NCBI GenBank assembly: GCA_016711225.1
Contig: JADJTK010000008.1
Location: 232,268-296,267, forward strand
Direction: 5' to 3'
DNA: 64,000 nt
DNA from: Opitutaceae bacterium
GTDB lineage: Bacteria; Verrucomicrobiota; Verrucomicrobiia; Opitutales; Opitutaceae
Both the position numbers and the translations under genes were made by a program. Under the pieces are notes generated by a model that was not told where the DNA came from, did not search any database, and worked only from the letters and a program-made list of their open reading frames with translations. Within the stretch, counting starts at the first letter, position 1; each line of letters begins with the position of its first letter. Below, piece by piece: positions 23,663-31,532 of the stretch.

Positions 23663-25971
23663 CTCCGCCCCTCGACCATCTCCTGCACGCCCGCACCGGC
23701 ACGATGACGGACGCGCTCGCCCACACCCCGACCGCCCTTGGCAATCTGCCCAGCCGGCTCACTCCTGCTTCGACCGCGCGCTCGATCTGCGGCTTCTGCA
23801 GCACCGGCTGCTCACTGGAGATCCATCTCGATGCCTCCGGCCAGGCGATCAACCTCACTCCCGACAAGCGCTACCCGGTCAACCTCGGTATGGCGTGTCC
23901 CAAAGGCTGGGAGGCACTCACCCCGCTCGCCGCGCCCGACCGCGCCACTACTCCTCTATTACGCAACCGCGCCACCGGCAAACTCGAGCCCGTAGACTGG
24001 CCCACCGCGCTACACGCCTTCGTCGAGAAGTTCCAAGGCATCCAGGCGCGCCATGGCCGCCCCGCACTCTCCTTCCTCAGCACCGGCCAGATCCCGATGG
24101 AGGAGATGGCCCTGCTCGGTGCGCTGGGGAAGTTCGGCATGGGCATGCTCCACGTCGACTCGAACACCCGCCAGTGCATGGCCACCGCGCACGTGGCGTA
24201 CAAACAATCATTCGGCTTCGACGCTCCGGGCTTCACCTACGCCGATTTCGAGGAGAGCGACGTGCTGGTCTTCGTCGGGGCGAACCCCTGCATCGCCCAC
24301 CCGATCATGTGGCAACGCGTGAAGCGCAACCGCCACAATCCGCGCATCGTCGTCATCGATCCACGCGCCACCGAAACGGCCATGCAGGCCACCCTCCATC
24401 TCGCGCCGTACCCGAAGAGCGATCTCACCCTGCTCTACGGTCTGGCGCGCGAGTTGATTCAACGCGGAGTGGTCGACCACGATTTCCTCGCCGCCCACAC
24501 GCGCGGCTTCGAGGAGTTTGCCCCCTTCGTCGATGCGTTCACCCCCGAGCGGGTCACACGCGAAACCGGCGTGGCGGCCGACGAACTTCTCCGCCTCGCC
24601 GAACTCGTGGCGAGCGGCAAACGGGTCTCCTTCTGGTGGACGATGGGGGTGAACCAAAGCCACCAAGCCACGCGCACCGCGCAGGCGATCATCAACCTCG
24701 CGCTGATGACGGGGAACATCGGCCGGCCCGGCACCGGCCCGAACTCCATCACCGGCCAATGCAACGCCATGGGTTCGCGCCTGTTCGGCAACGCTACGTC
24801 GCTACTCGGCGGGCACGACTTCGCCAACCCCGCGCACCGCGCACGCGTGGCCGAGGTGCTCGGCATCGATCCCGGCGTCATCCCCACGGACAAGAGTCTC
24901 GCCTACGACCAGATTCTCGACGCCGTCGACCGCGGCGAGATCCGCGGCCTGTGGATCATCGCCACCAACACCGCGCACTCCTGGATCAACAGCCGTCGCT
25001 TCGTCGAGCTGCGCCAGAAACTGGATTTCCTCGTCGTGCAGGACATGTACGCCAGCACCGAGACTGCACAGATGGCAGATCTCGTCCTGCCGGCCGCCGG
25101 CTGGGGAGAAAAGGAAGGGGTATTCATCAACAGCGAGCGACGCCTCGGCGTGGTGCGCAAAGTCTCCCGCGCCCCCGGACAAGCACTGAGCGACTTCGCG
25201 ATCTTCCAGCTCATCGCGCAGGCCTGGGGCTGTGGCGCGATGTTCGAACGCTGGTCCTCCCCCGCCGCGGCATTCGGACTCCTTCGCGAGCTCACCCGAG
25301 GCCAACCCTGCGACTTGACCGGCATCCGCGACTACGACCACATCGACTCCGCCGGCGGCATCCAGTGGCCCTTTCCGGAAACCGGAGTGAGAAAACCGGA
25401 GACCGGAAACACAGCCTTCTCCGAGCCCGATCCGATCACTCCGACATCATCCCCCACCTCCGCCGACTCCCCTCCCGCCTCCGGCATTTCCGGACTCCGG
25501 TCTCCGGTTTCCGGTCTTTCCGAGCGCCGCCTCTTTGCCGACGGCGCGTTCTTCACCCCCGATCGCCGGGCGGTCTTCCACTTCGACGAACCCACGCCGT
25601 TGCCCGAGCCGACCGACGCCGCCTACCCCCTCCTCCTGCTCACCGGCCGCAACTCCTCTGCGCAATGGCACACCGGCACGCGCACCGACAAGAGCGCCGT
25701 GCTGTGCAAACTCGCCTCACGCGCCCATGCGCTCGAAATCAATCCCGCCGACGCCGCCCGTCTCGGCATCACCTCCGGCAACCGCGTGAGTATTATCTCC
25801 CGCCGGGGCGAGGCCCAGGCGGCCGCGTTCCTCACTTCTACCGTCGCCCCGGGACAGATCTACATGGCCATGCACGATCCTGCGGTTAATCGTCTCACGT
25901 TGCCCGTTTTCGATCCACACTCACGACAACCCGGCTACAAGGCCTGCGCCGTCCGCGTCACCGCCGCCTGA
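23659..25971 (+). CDS. nasA: Molybdopterin assimilatory nitrate reductase catalytic subunit (NasA/NarB type)
   Basis: A 770-residue bis-MGD oxidoreductase. An N-terminal [4Fe-4S] motif uses C44, C47, C51 and C80. The likely Mo ligand is C173 in SNTRQCMATA, matching NasA/NarB. SFWWTMGVNQSHQATRTAQAIINLALMTGNIG and NSITGQCNAMGSR are also family signatures. There is no Tat signal, so the active site faces the cytoplasm. Its placement after DmsB- and DmsC-like subunits implies a membrane-attached reductase, unlike the usual soluble NasA. Residues of about 573-620 are an insert between two inverted heptamer arrays, ahead of the C-terminal molybdopterin-binding domain. An internal ATG at 23704 is an alternative start. 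Confidence 0.92.
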   Translation: MTPPLDHLLHARTGTMTDALAHTPTALGNLPSRLTPASTARSICGFCSTGCSLEIHLDASGQAINLTPDKRYPVNLGMACPKGWEALTPLAAPDRATTPLLRNRATGKLEPVDWPTALHAFVEKFQGIQARHGRPALSFLSTGQIPMEEMALLGALGKFGMGMLHVDSNTRQCMATAHVAYKQSFGFDAPGFTYADFEESDVLVFVGANPCIAHPIMWQRVKRNRHNPRIVVIDPRATETAMQATLHLAPYPKSDLTLLYGLARELIQRGVVDHDFLAAHTRGFEEFAPFVDAFTPERVTRETGVAADELLRLAELVASGKRVSFWWTMGVNQSHQATRTAQAIINLALMTGNIGRPGTGPNSITGQCNAMGSRLFGNATSLLGGHDFANPAHRARVAEVLGIDPGVIPTDKSLAYDQILDAVDRGEIRGLWIIATNTAHSWINSRRFVELRQKLDFLVVQDMYASTETAQMADLVLPAAGWGEKEGVFINSERRLGVVRKVSRAPGQALSDFAIFQLIAQAWGCGAMFERWSSPAAAFGLLRELTRGQPCDLTGIRDYDHIDSAGGIQWPFPETGVRKPETGNTAFSEPDPITPTSSPTSADSPPASGISGLRSPVSGLSERRLFADGAFFTPDRRAVFHFDEPTPLPEPTDAAYPLLLLTGRNSSAQWHTGTRTDKSAVLCKLASRAHALEINPADAARLGITSGNRVSIISRRGEAQAAAFLTSTVAPGQIYMAMHDPAVNRLTLPVFDPHSRQPGYKACAVRVTAA
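25375..25517. repeat. Inverted pair of heptamer arrays inside nasA
   Basis: Six units of the CCGGAAA/CCGGAGA type (25375-25416) and about five of the complementary CCGGTCT/CCGGTTT type (25481-25517) flank a Pro/Ser-rich spacer of about 65 bp. The arms share complementary 13-base stretches. The whole insert is read in frame. Confidence 0.7.
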
Positions 25972-25988
25972 GTCCCCCGCTTTTCCCT

Positions 25989-27530
25989 ATGTCCGATCCG
26001 GTACGACATCCTTTTCTGCAAGGTCTGAGCAAACATCGGGGTACACCGCCCACCGTCGTCGTCATCTTCGGCGCCTCGGGCGATCTCACCGCACGCAAAC
26101 TCCTGCCGGCAATCTACAACCTCGCGCACGACAACCTCCTGCCCGCCGACTTCCATCTCGTCGGCTTCGGGCGCACGCCCGTTCCCAACGCCGAGTTTCG
26201 CACCCTCGCGGCCAAAGCCGTGCGCGACTTCTCCCGCCGCGCTCCGCTCGACGCCGTGCTCGATCGCTTGTCAGAACGTCTCACCTACGTGGCCGGAGCC
26301 TACGACGAACCGGACGCCTTCGACCGCCTGGCCGCCCACATCGCCGAGATCGAGAAGCAGCTCGGCAACCAAGTTCAGACACTCTGCTACATCTCCACGC
26401 CGCCTTCGGTCTTCGCGCCGGTCCTCCACCATCTCGGCAGCAGCGGATTGGCCACACGCCACCTCGACGGTCCGCTGCACACGAAAGTTGTCATCGAAAA
26501 GCCGTTCGGTCACGACCTCGACTCCGCCCGCGCGCTCAACGCCGCGATCCGCTCCGTCTGCGCCGAGCATCAGGTCTACCGCATCGACCACTACCTCGGG
26601 AAGGAGACCGTGCAGGATCTGCTCGTCCAACGCTTCGCCAACGCCATCTTCGAGCCGCTCTGGAACCGCAACTACATCGACCACGTGCAGCTCACCGTGG
26701 CCGAGGAGCTCGGCGTGGGCAGCCGCGGGGGCTACTACGAGCAGGCCGGTTGCCTGCGCGACATGATCCAGAACCACACCATGCAGCTGCTCGCGCTCAC
26801 CGCGATGGAGCCGCCCGTCTCGCTCGATGCCGAGGCCGTGCGCGACGAGAAGGTGAAGGTCCTGCAATCCATCCAGCCGCTCCACCTCGGGCCCGACGGC
26901 GACACCGCGCGCGCCCAATACAGCACCGGCATGACCGGCGGCAAGATGGTGTCCGGCTACCTCGAGGAGCCCGGCATTGCGCCCGACTCTGCCACCGAGA
27001 CCTACGCGGCGCTGCGCCTCTCCATCAACAACTGGCGCTGGCAGGGAGTGCCGTTCTACCTGCGCTCCGGCAAGCGCCTGCCCCACCGCGTCTCCGAGAT
27101 TGCGATCCAGTTCAAACGCCCGCCCGGCACCCTCTTTGCCGCCGCCGGTGAACGTTTCCCCCTCGCGCCCAACACGCTCGCCTTCCGCATCCAGCCCGAC
27201 GAGGGCCTCGGCCTCGTGCTCAGCGGCAAAGTCCCCGGACTGGAGACGCGCACGCAGCCCGTGCAGATGAACTTCCGTTACGCGGCCACCTTCGGCTCCA
27301 ACACCCCCGAGGCCTACGAACGCCTCGTGCTCGATGCGCTCACCGGCGACGGCACCCTCTTTATCCGCGGCGACGAGGCCGAGGCATCCTGGAGACTCTG
27401 CACCCCGGTCCTCGACGCTTGGCGCGCACAGGGTCGCGAGGGTATGGACACTTACGCCGCCGGTTCCTGGGGCCCGGCCGCCGCCGACGCCCTGCTCGCC
27501 CGCTCCGGCCACCTCTGGCGCCAGCCGTAA
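25989..27530 (+). CDS. zwf: Glucose-6-phosphate 1-dehydrogenase
   Basis: A 513-residue enzyme that oxidises glucose 6-phosphate to 6-phosphogluconolactone and makes NADPH. The N-terminal nucleotide-binding motif is VIFGASGDLTARKLLPA (about residues 25-41). The substrate signature RIDHYLGKETVQD is at about 197-209, and EKPFGHDL is also present. Length is normal for the family. It starts only 17 bp after the nitrate reductase stop, so it may be read through from the nitrate operon. With opcA and gnd it forms the oxidative pentose phosphate branch, which would supply NADPH to the flavoprotein of the nitrate locus. Confidence 0.96.
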   Translation: MSDPVRHPFLQGLSKHRGTPPTVVVIFGASGDLTARKLLPAIYNLAHDNLLPADFHLVGFGRTPVPNAEFRTLAAKAVRDFSRRAPLDAVLDRLSERLTYVAGAYDEPDAFDRLAAHIAEIEKQLGNQVQTLCYISTPPSVFAPVLHHLGSSGLATRHLDGPLHTKVVIEKPFGHDLDSARALNAAIRSVCAEHQVYRIDHYLGKETVQDLLVQRFANAIFEPLWNRNYIDHVQLTVAEELGVGSRGGYYEQAGCLRDMIQNHTMQLLALTAMEPPVSLDAEAVRDEKVKVLQSIQPLHLGPDGDTARAQYSTGMTGGKMVSGYLEEPGIAPDSATETYAALRLSINNWRWQGVPFYLRSGKRLPHRVSEIAIQFKRPPGTLFAAAGERFPLAPNTLAFRIQPDEGLGLVLSGKVPGLETRTQPVQMNFRYAATFGSNTPEAYERLVLDALTGDGTLFIRGDEAEASWRLCTPVLDAWRAQGREGMDTYAAGSWGPAAADALLARSGHLWRQP

Positions 27531-27573
27531 AACGCCATGCCTTTCAGACGCCAATTCGCCGCCTTTGCCGAAG

Positions 27574-27630
27574 GTAGGAGCGTGCTTGCACGCGATCGAC
27601 GTTCGCAATCGCGTGCGAGCACGCTCCTAC
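27574..27630. repeat. Palindromic REP-type hairpin between zwf and opcA
   Basis: The arms 27574-27596 and 27608-27630 are perfect 23-base inverted repeats (GTAGGAGCGTGC at the tip) around an 11-base loop. It is a complete free copy of the GTAGG element found inside the helicase gene and could also fold as an mRNA stem-loop. Confidence 0.75.
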
Positions 27631-27656
27631 ACCTGAACCGAGTTCGCTGAACCGAT

Positions 27657-28636
27657 ATGTCCGCCGTCTTCCAAGCATTGCCTGGCCAGGAGGTGCCCGT
27701 CGGCGAGATCGCCAACCGCCTCGCCCGCCTGTGGACCGACGCCGCCGACCAGGGCCGCCCCGCGCCCTCGCGCGAGGAAATGAAGGCCTCGCAGATCAAC
27801 CTCGTGCTCCACTTCGGCTTTGGCGCCACCCCGGCCGACGCCGAAACCCAGTTCCGCATCGTCACCGGTTTCGCGGCGCGCTACCCCAGCCGCGTCGTCG
27901 TCTTGTGCCCGCACAATCCCGACGCGCCCGAACACGAGATGCGCGCCAAGATCTACGGCGAATGCTTCCTCGGCCGCACCCCAGCGATGCGCGTTGCTGC
28001 GAGTTCGTCCTGCTCAGCTACCCCTTCGCCGCGCGCCGCTTCCTCGAAAGCCAGGTTTCCATCTGCCTGACGCCGGACCTGCCCGTCTATTACTGGGCGC
28101 ACCGCTTCACCAACTGCGGCCGCATGGCCGACTACCAGTACCTGCTGACTAAGACCCGGCGCTTCCTCTTCGACAGCGCCGCCGCGCCCGCCGAGGCGCT
28201 CAGCTATCCATGGCCCCGCCCCGAGACCGTGCGCGATCTCGCCTACGCCCGCCTGCTGCCGATACGCCAGGTCCTCGGCCAGTTTCTCGCCCGCCACCCA
28301 CCCGCAGAACTCGTCACTGGGCTGCGTGAGGTGATCGTCAGCCACGGCGCCCTGCTCGCCGCCGAAGGCGCCGCGCTCCTGCGCTGGACGGCCGAACGGC
28401 TCCAGGCCTGCGGGGCCGCCCCCGGCTTCGCGACCAGCGCCCTCGTCGCCAGCCACCCCGACGCACTCCAGCTCCAGCTCCGCTACGAGGGCCCTTCGGA
28501 CTTCATCTGGAGCGGCCATCTCGCCAGTGGCAGCGCCTGCCTGTCCGCAGATTTTGGCGATACCGCCAGCCGCCTCACCACGCCGATCAGCCTGCTTCCG
28601 CCCGAGGCCGCCTTGGCCGACGCGATGTTCTTCTGA
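27657..28636 (+). CDS. opcA: OpcA-like glucose-6-phosphate dehydrogenase assembly protein, frame broken once
   Basis: OpcA is the allosteric assembly factor of Zwf in cyanobacteria and actinobacteria. The first 109 residues are read from 27657 (INLVLHFGF, RVVVLCPHNPDAPEHEMRAKIYGECFLG). The rest is read one base out of phase: CCEFVLLSYPFAARRFLESQVSICLTPDLPVYYWAHRF and onward to 28636. Adding one C to the run at 27979-27982 restores a protein of normal length for the family. Because the break is in a C run it is probably a sequencing error. It lies between zwf and gnd, the expected context. Confidence 0.82.
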
Positions 28637-28709
28637 GCATTGGCGGCCCCACTCCGCCACCTTGCCCCACCCACCCCTCCCTTTCCCACACTCCCGTCCT
28701 CCTTCCACC

Positions 28710-30209
28710 ATGAGCCAATCTGAAATCGGCCTTATCGGCCTCGCTGTCATGGGGCAGAATCTTGCCCTCAACATCGCCGACCACGGCTTCAAGATCTCGG
28801 TCTACAACCGCACCACCGCCAAGACCGACCAGTTCGTCGCCGAGAACCCGAACACCCCCGGCGGCCTCGTCGGCTTCGCCGAGCTCAAGGACTTCGTGGC
28901 CTCGCTGGCCAAGCCCGCCCGTATCGTGATCATGGTGCAGGCCGGCAAGGCCACCGACGCCGTGATCGACTCGCTGCTCCCGCTGCTGGCGCCCGGCGAC
29001 ATCATCGTCGACGGCGGCAACTCGAAGTGGACCGACACCATCCGCCGCGAGAAGGCGCTGCGCGACGCCGGCTTCCGCTTCATCGGCAGCGGCGTGTCCG
29101 GCGGTGAGGAAGGCGCGCGCTTCGGCCCCGCCCTCATGCCCGGCGGCGATCCCGCCGCCTTCAAATTCCTCGAACCCGTCTGGAACGCCATCGCCGCGAA
29201 GGTCGACCGCAAGACCGGCCGCCCCCTCGTCGGCGCCGCGCCCGGCAAGCCCGTCAAGGGCGGTGTGCCCTGCTCGACCTACATCGGGCCCGATGGTGCC
29301 GGCCACTACGTGAAGATGGTCCACAACGGCATCGAGTACGGCGACATGCAGATGATCTGCGAAGCCTACGACCTGATGCGCGGCGTGCTCGGCATGAGCG
29401 CCCCGGAGATCGGCAAGGTGTTCGCCAAATGGAACAAGGGCGCGCTCGACAGCTTCCTGGTCGAGATCACCGCCGACATCCTCCAGCAGCTCGACCCCGT
29501 CACCCAAAAGCCCTTCGTCGACATCGTGCTCGACACCGCCGGCCAGAAGGGCACGGGCAAGTGGACCAGCGTGAGCGCCCTGGACATGGGCGTGCCCGCC
29601 CCGACCGTCGCCGAGGCCGTCTTCGCCCGCTGCATCTCCGCGGTGAAAGAAGAGCGCGTCGCCGCCACGAAGATCCTCAAGGGCCCGAAGGCCAAGTTCG
29701 CCGGCTCCAAGACCGCCTTCCTCAAGGCCATCCACGACGCCCTCTACTGCTCCAAGATCTGCTCCTACGCCCAGGGCTTCCAGCTCATGCGCGAGGCCCA
29801 GAAGGAATACAGCTGGAAGCTCAACTTCGGGAAAATCGCGCAGATCTGGCGCGGCGGCTGTATCATCCGCGCGGTGTTCCTGCAGAAGATCACCGAGGCC
29901 TTCGGCTCCGACCCGAAGCTCGCGAACCTCCTCCTCGACCCGTACTTCAACAAGACCGTGCAGAAGGCCCAGGGCAACTGGCGCAAGGTCGTCGCCACCG
30001 CCGTCGAACTCGGCGTGCCCACCCCCACCTTCAGCTCCGCGCTGGCCTACTACGACGGCTACCGCTCCGCCCGCCTGCCGGCCAATCTGCTCCAGGGCCA
30101 GCGCGACTTCTTCGGCGCCCACACCTACGAGCGCACCGACCGCCCCCGCGGCGAGTTCTTCCATATCGACTGGCCGGACTCCACCCGCCCCCAGCTCACG
30201 ACCGACTGA
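28710..30209 (+). CDS. gnd: 6-phosphogluconate dehydrogenase (decarboxylating)
   Basis: A 499-residue enzyme that converts 6-phosphogluconate to ribulose 5-phosphate and CO2 with NADPH formation. The N-terminal Rossmann motif is GLIGLAVMGQNLALNI. VDGGNSKWTD (about residue 100) and KMVHNGIEYGDMQ (about 202-214) are the substrate and catalytic signatures. IWRGGCIIRAVFL is in the C-terminal helical domain. The ATG at 28710 follows TTCCACC and gives standard length. An insertion of about 15 residues near 165-190 (DRKTGRPLVGAAPGKPVKGG) is longer than in the E. coli enzyme. It completes the zwf-opcA-gnd set. Confidence 0.96.
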   Translation: MSQSEIGLIGLAVMGQNLALNIADHGFKISVYNRTTAKTDQFVAENPNTPGGLVGFAELKDFVASLAKPARIVIMVQAGKATDAVIDSLLPLLAPGDIIVDGGNSKWTDTIRREKALRDAGFRFIGSGVSGGEEGARFGPALMPGGDPAAFKFLEPVWNAIAAKVDRKTGRPLVGAAPGKPVKGGVPCSTYIGPDGAGHYVKMVHNGIEYGDMQMICEAYDLMRGVLGMSAPEIGKVFAKWNKGALDSFLVEITADILQQLDPVTQKPFVDIVLDTAGQKGTGKWTSVSALDMGVPAPTVAEAVFARCISAVKEERVAATKILKGPKAKFAGSKTAFLKAIHDALYCSKICSYAQGFQLMREAQKEYSWKLNFGKIAQIWRGGCIIRAVFLQKITEAFGSDPKLANLLLDPYFNKTVQKAQGNWRKVVATAVELGVPTPTFSSALAYYDGYRSARLPANLLQGQRDFFGAHTYERTDRPRGEFFHIDWPDSTRPQLTTD

Positions 30210-30520
30210 GAGGCCCAGAGGAAAGACACGAGCGGCGCTGCTCGGTCCGGGCCACCGAACACACCACGGTCGGCTCGGCCGACGCGCCTCGTTGCTGATG
30301 CTAGTGCAGAGCACCTTGATCTCCTCGCCCCAAAAAGGCAGACGATCCGCTTGCCCACTACCAGCCGCCCCCCGGCGTCCGCCTCGCGCTCAGCCTTCTC
30401 GTGGCCAGCAGCCGCGGCCCCCTCCATCCCAGAACCCAAGGTACACGCGTGCTTCAATTGCCGCGGACGCGAAGAGATCCATGGGGCGTTCCGTACGACG
30501 CGTCCCCGCCCTCCGCCTGC
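30210..30520. other. Intergenic region without recognised features
   Basis: These 311 bp separate gnd from the convergent phosphodiesterase gene. Short open frames exist on both strands, but none has a recognisable product or credible start. No terminator hairpin with a T tract was found. Confidence 0.4.
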
Positions 30521-31303
30521 TCACGCCCGCACGGTCACCAGCTCGATCGATACCGCTCGCTTGAGCGCCGGGTCGTAACGCACCACCGTGCCCGAAATCC
30601 GCACATCGCCGGTGGCCACCTCGAAGCGGCGCGGCAACCCGTCGATGAAACGCCCCAACACCGCCTGAATGTCGCGACCAAGCACCGACTCGTACGGGCC
30701 GGTCATGCCCGCATCGGTGAGGTAGGCCGTTCCCTTCGGCAGCACCGCCGCATCGGCCGTGGGCACATGCGTGTGGGTGCCCACCACCGCCAGCGCCCGC
30801 CCGTCGAGATACCACCCCATCGCGATCTTCTCCGAGGTCGCTTCCATGTGCACTTCAACAAACACCGCATCACAATCGGCCTCCGAGGCCTTGAGCAACC
30901 GGTCCGCCGCGGCAAAGGGACAGTCGCCCTTCATGCCGATGAAGTTGCGTCCCAACACGGTGAACACCCCAAGCCGGAATCCGTCCTTGGCCACCACCAC
31001 GCGCTCCAGGCCGGGGCACACGGAGGGAAGATTCGCCGGGCGGCATACCCGGTCGAAGGTGCGGATCTCCGTCTCGAACCCCTTCTGATCCCACACGTGG
31101 TCGCCCAGCGTGATCACGTCGACACCCGCACCGAGCAATTCTCGGGCGATGCCCCCAGTGATCCCCGCCCCGGCGGCGGAGTTCTCGGCATTGGCGATGA
31201 CAAAGTCCAACGACCACTGCGCGCGCAAGGTCGCGAGCTGCTTCGTCACGATGTCGCGACCAGGCCGTCCCACGATGTCGCCAATGAACAGAATCGAGAT
31301 CAT
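30521..31303 (-). CDS. ymdB: YmdB-type metallophosphoesterase (TIGR00282 family)
   Basis: A 260-residue calcineurin-like phosphodiesterase; YmdB of Bacillus hydrolyses cyclic nucleotides and affects biofilm and motility decisions. Metal-binding motifs are GDIVGRPGR near the start, NAENSAAGAGIT (about residues 37-48), GDHVWDQK (about 65), FVEVHMEATSEKIAMG and VGTHTHVPTAD. The ATG at 31303 begins at the conserved MISILFIGDI; in-frame sequence upstream to 31342 is not conserved-looking. The gene is divergent from ilvB, with 229 bp between them. Confidence 0.92.
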   Translation of the reverse strand: MISILFIGDIVGRPGRDIVTKQLATLRAQWSLDFVIANAENSAAGAGITGGIARELLGAGVDVITLGDHVWDQKGFETEIRTFDRVCRPANLPSVCPGLERVVVAKDGFRLGVFTVLGRNFIGMKGDCPFAAADRLLKASEADCDAVFVEVHMEATSEKIAMGWYLDGRALAVVGTHTHVPTADAAVLPKGTAYLTDAGMTGPYESVLGRDIQAVLGRFIDGLPRRFEVATGDVRISGTVVRYDPALKRAVSIELVTVRA

Positions 31304-31373
31304 CGCTCCATTCCGCCGCGCCCCCCGCCCGAGTGCAAGCACGCCGGTGCGCGGGGAACACCAGCCACCGCCC

Positions 31374-31457
31374 TTGTCACTTGCCCCTTGGTACTTGCCC
31401 CTTCTTTCCCGCCAACGTCCAACGACCTGCGTTCACCACCAACAATCAACAGCCTAC
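31374..31457. repeat. Long heptamer array in the ymdB-ilvB intergenic region
   Basis: Twelve in-phase 7-base units (TTGTCAC, TTGCCCC, TTGGTAC, TTGCCCC, and later CGTCCAA, CACCAAC) occupy 84 bp. The sequence drifts along the array while the 7-base phase is kept. It is the longest array in the window. Confidence 0.75.
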
Positions 31458-31532
31458 CTGCCGCCCCCGCCCACAATCCGCCCTTGCCGAGGGCATCCGG
31501 ACCGCCAAGGTTGCCCGTCCCTGAACGCTACC

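Noticed and set aside
28587..30314. Long minus-strand open frame opposite gnd
   Set aside because: The plus-strand 6-phosphogluconate dehydrogenase is unambiguous, so this is codon-bias shadow.
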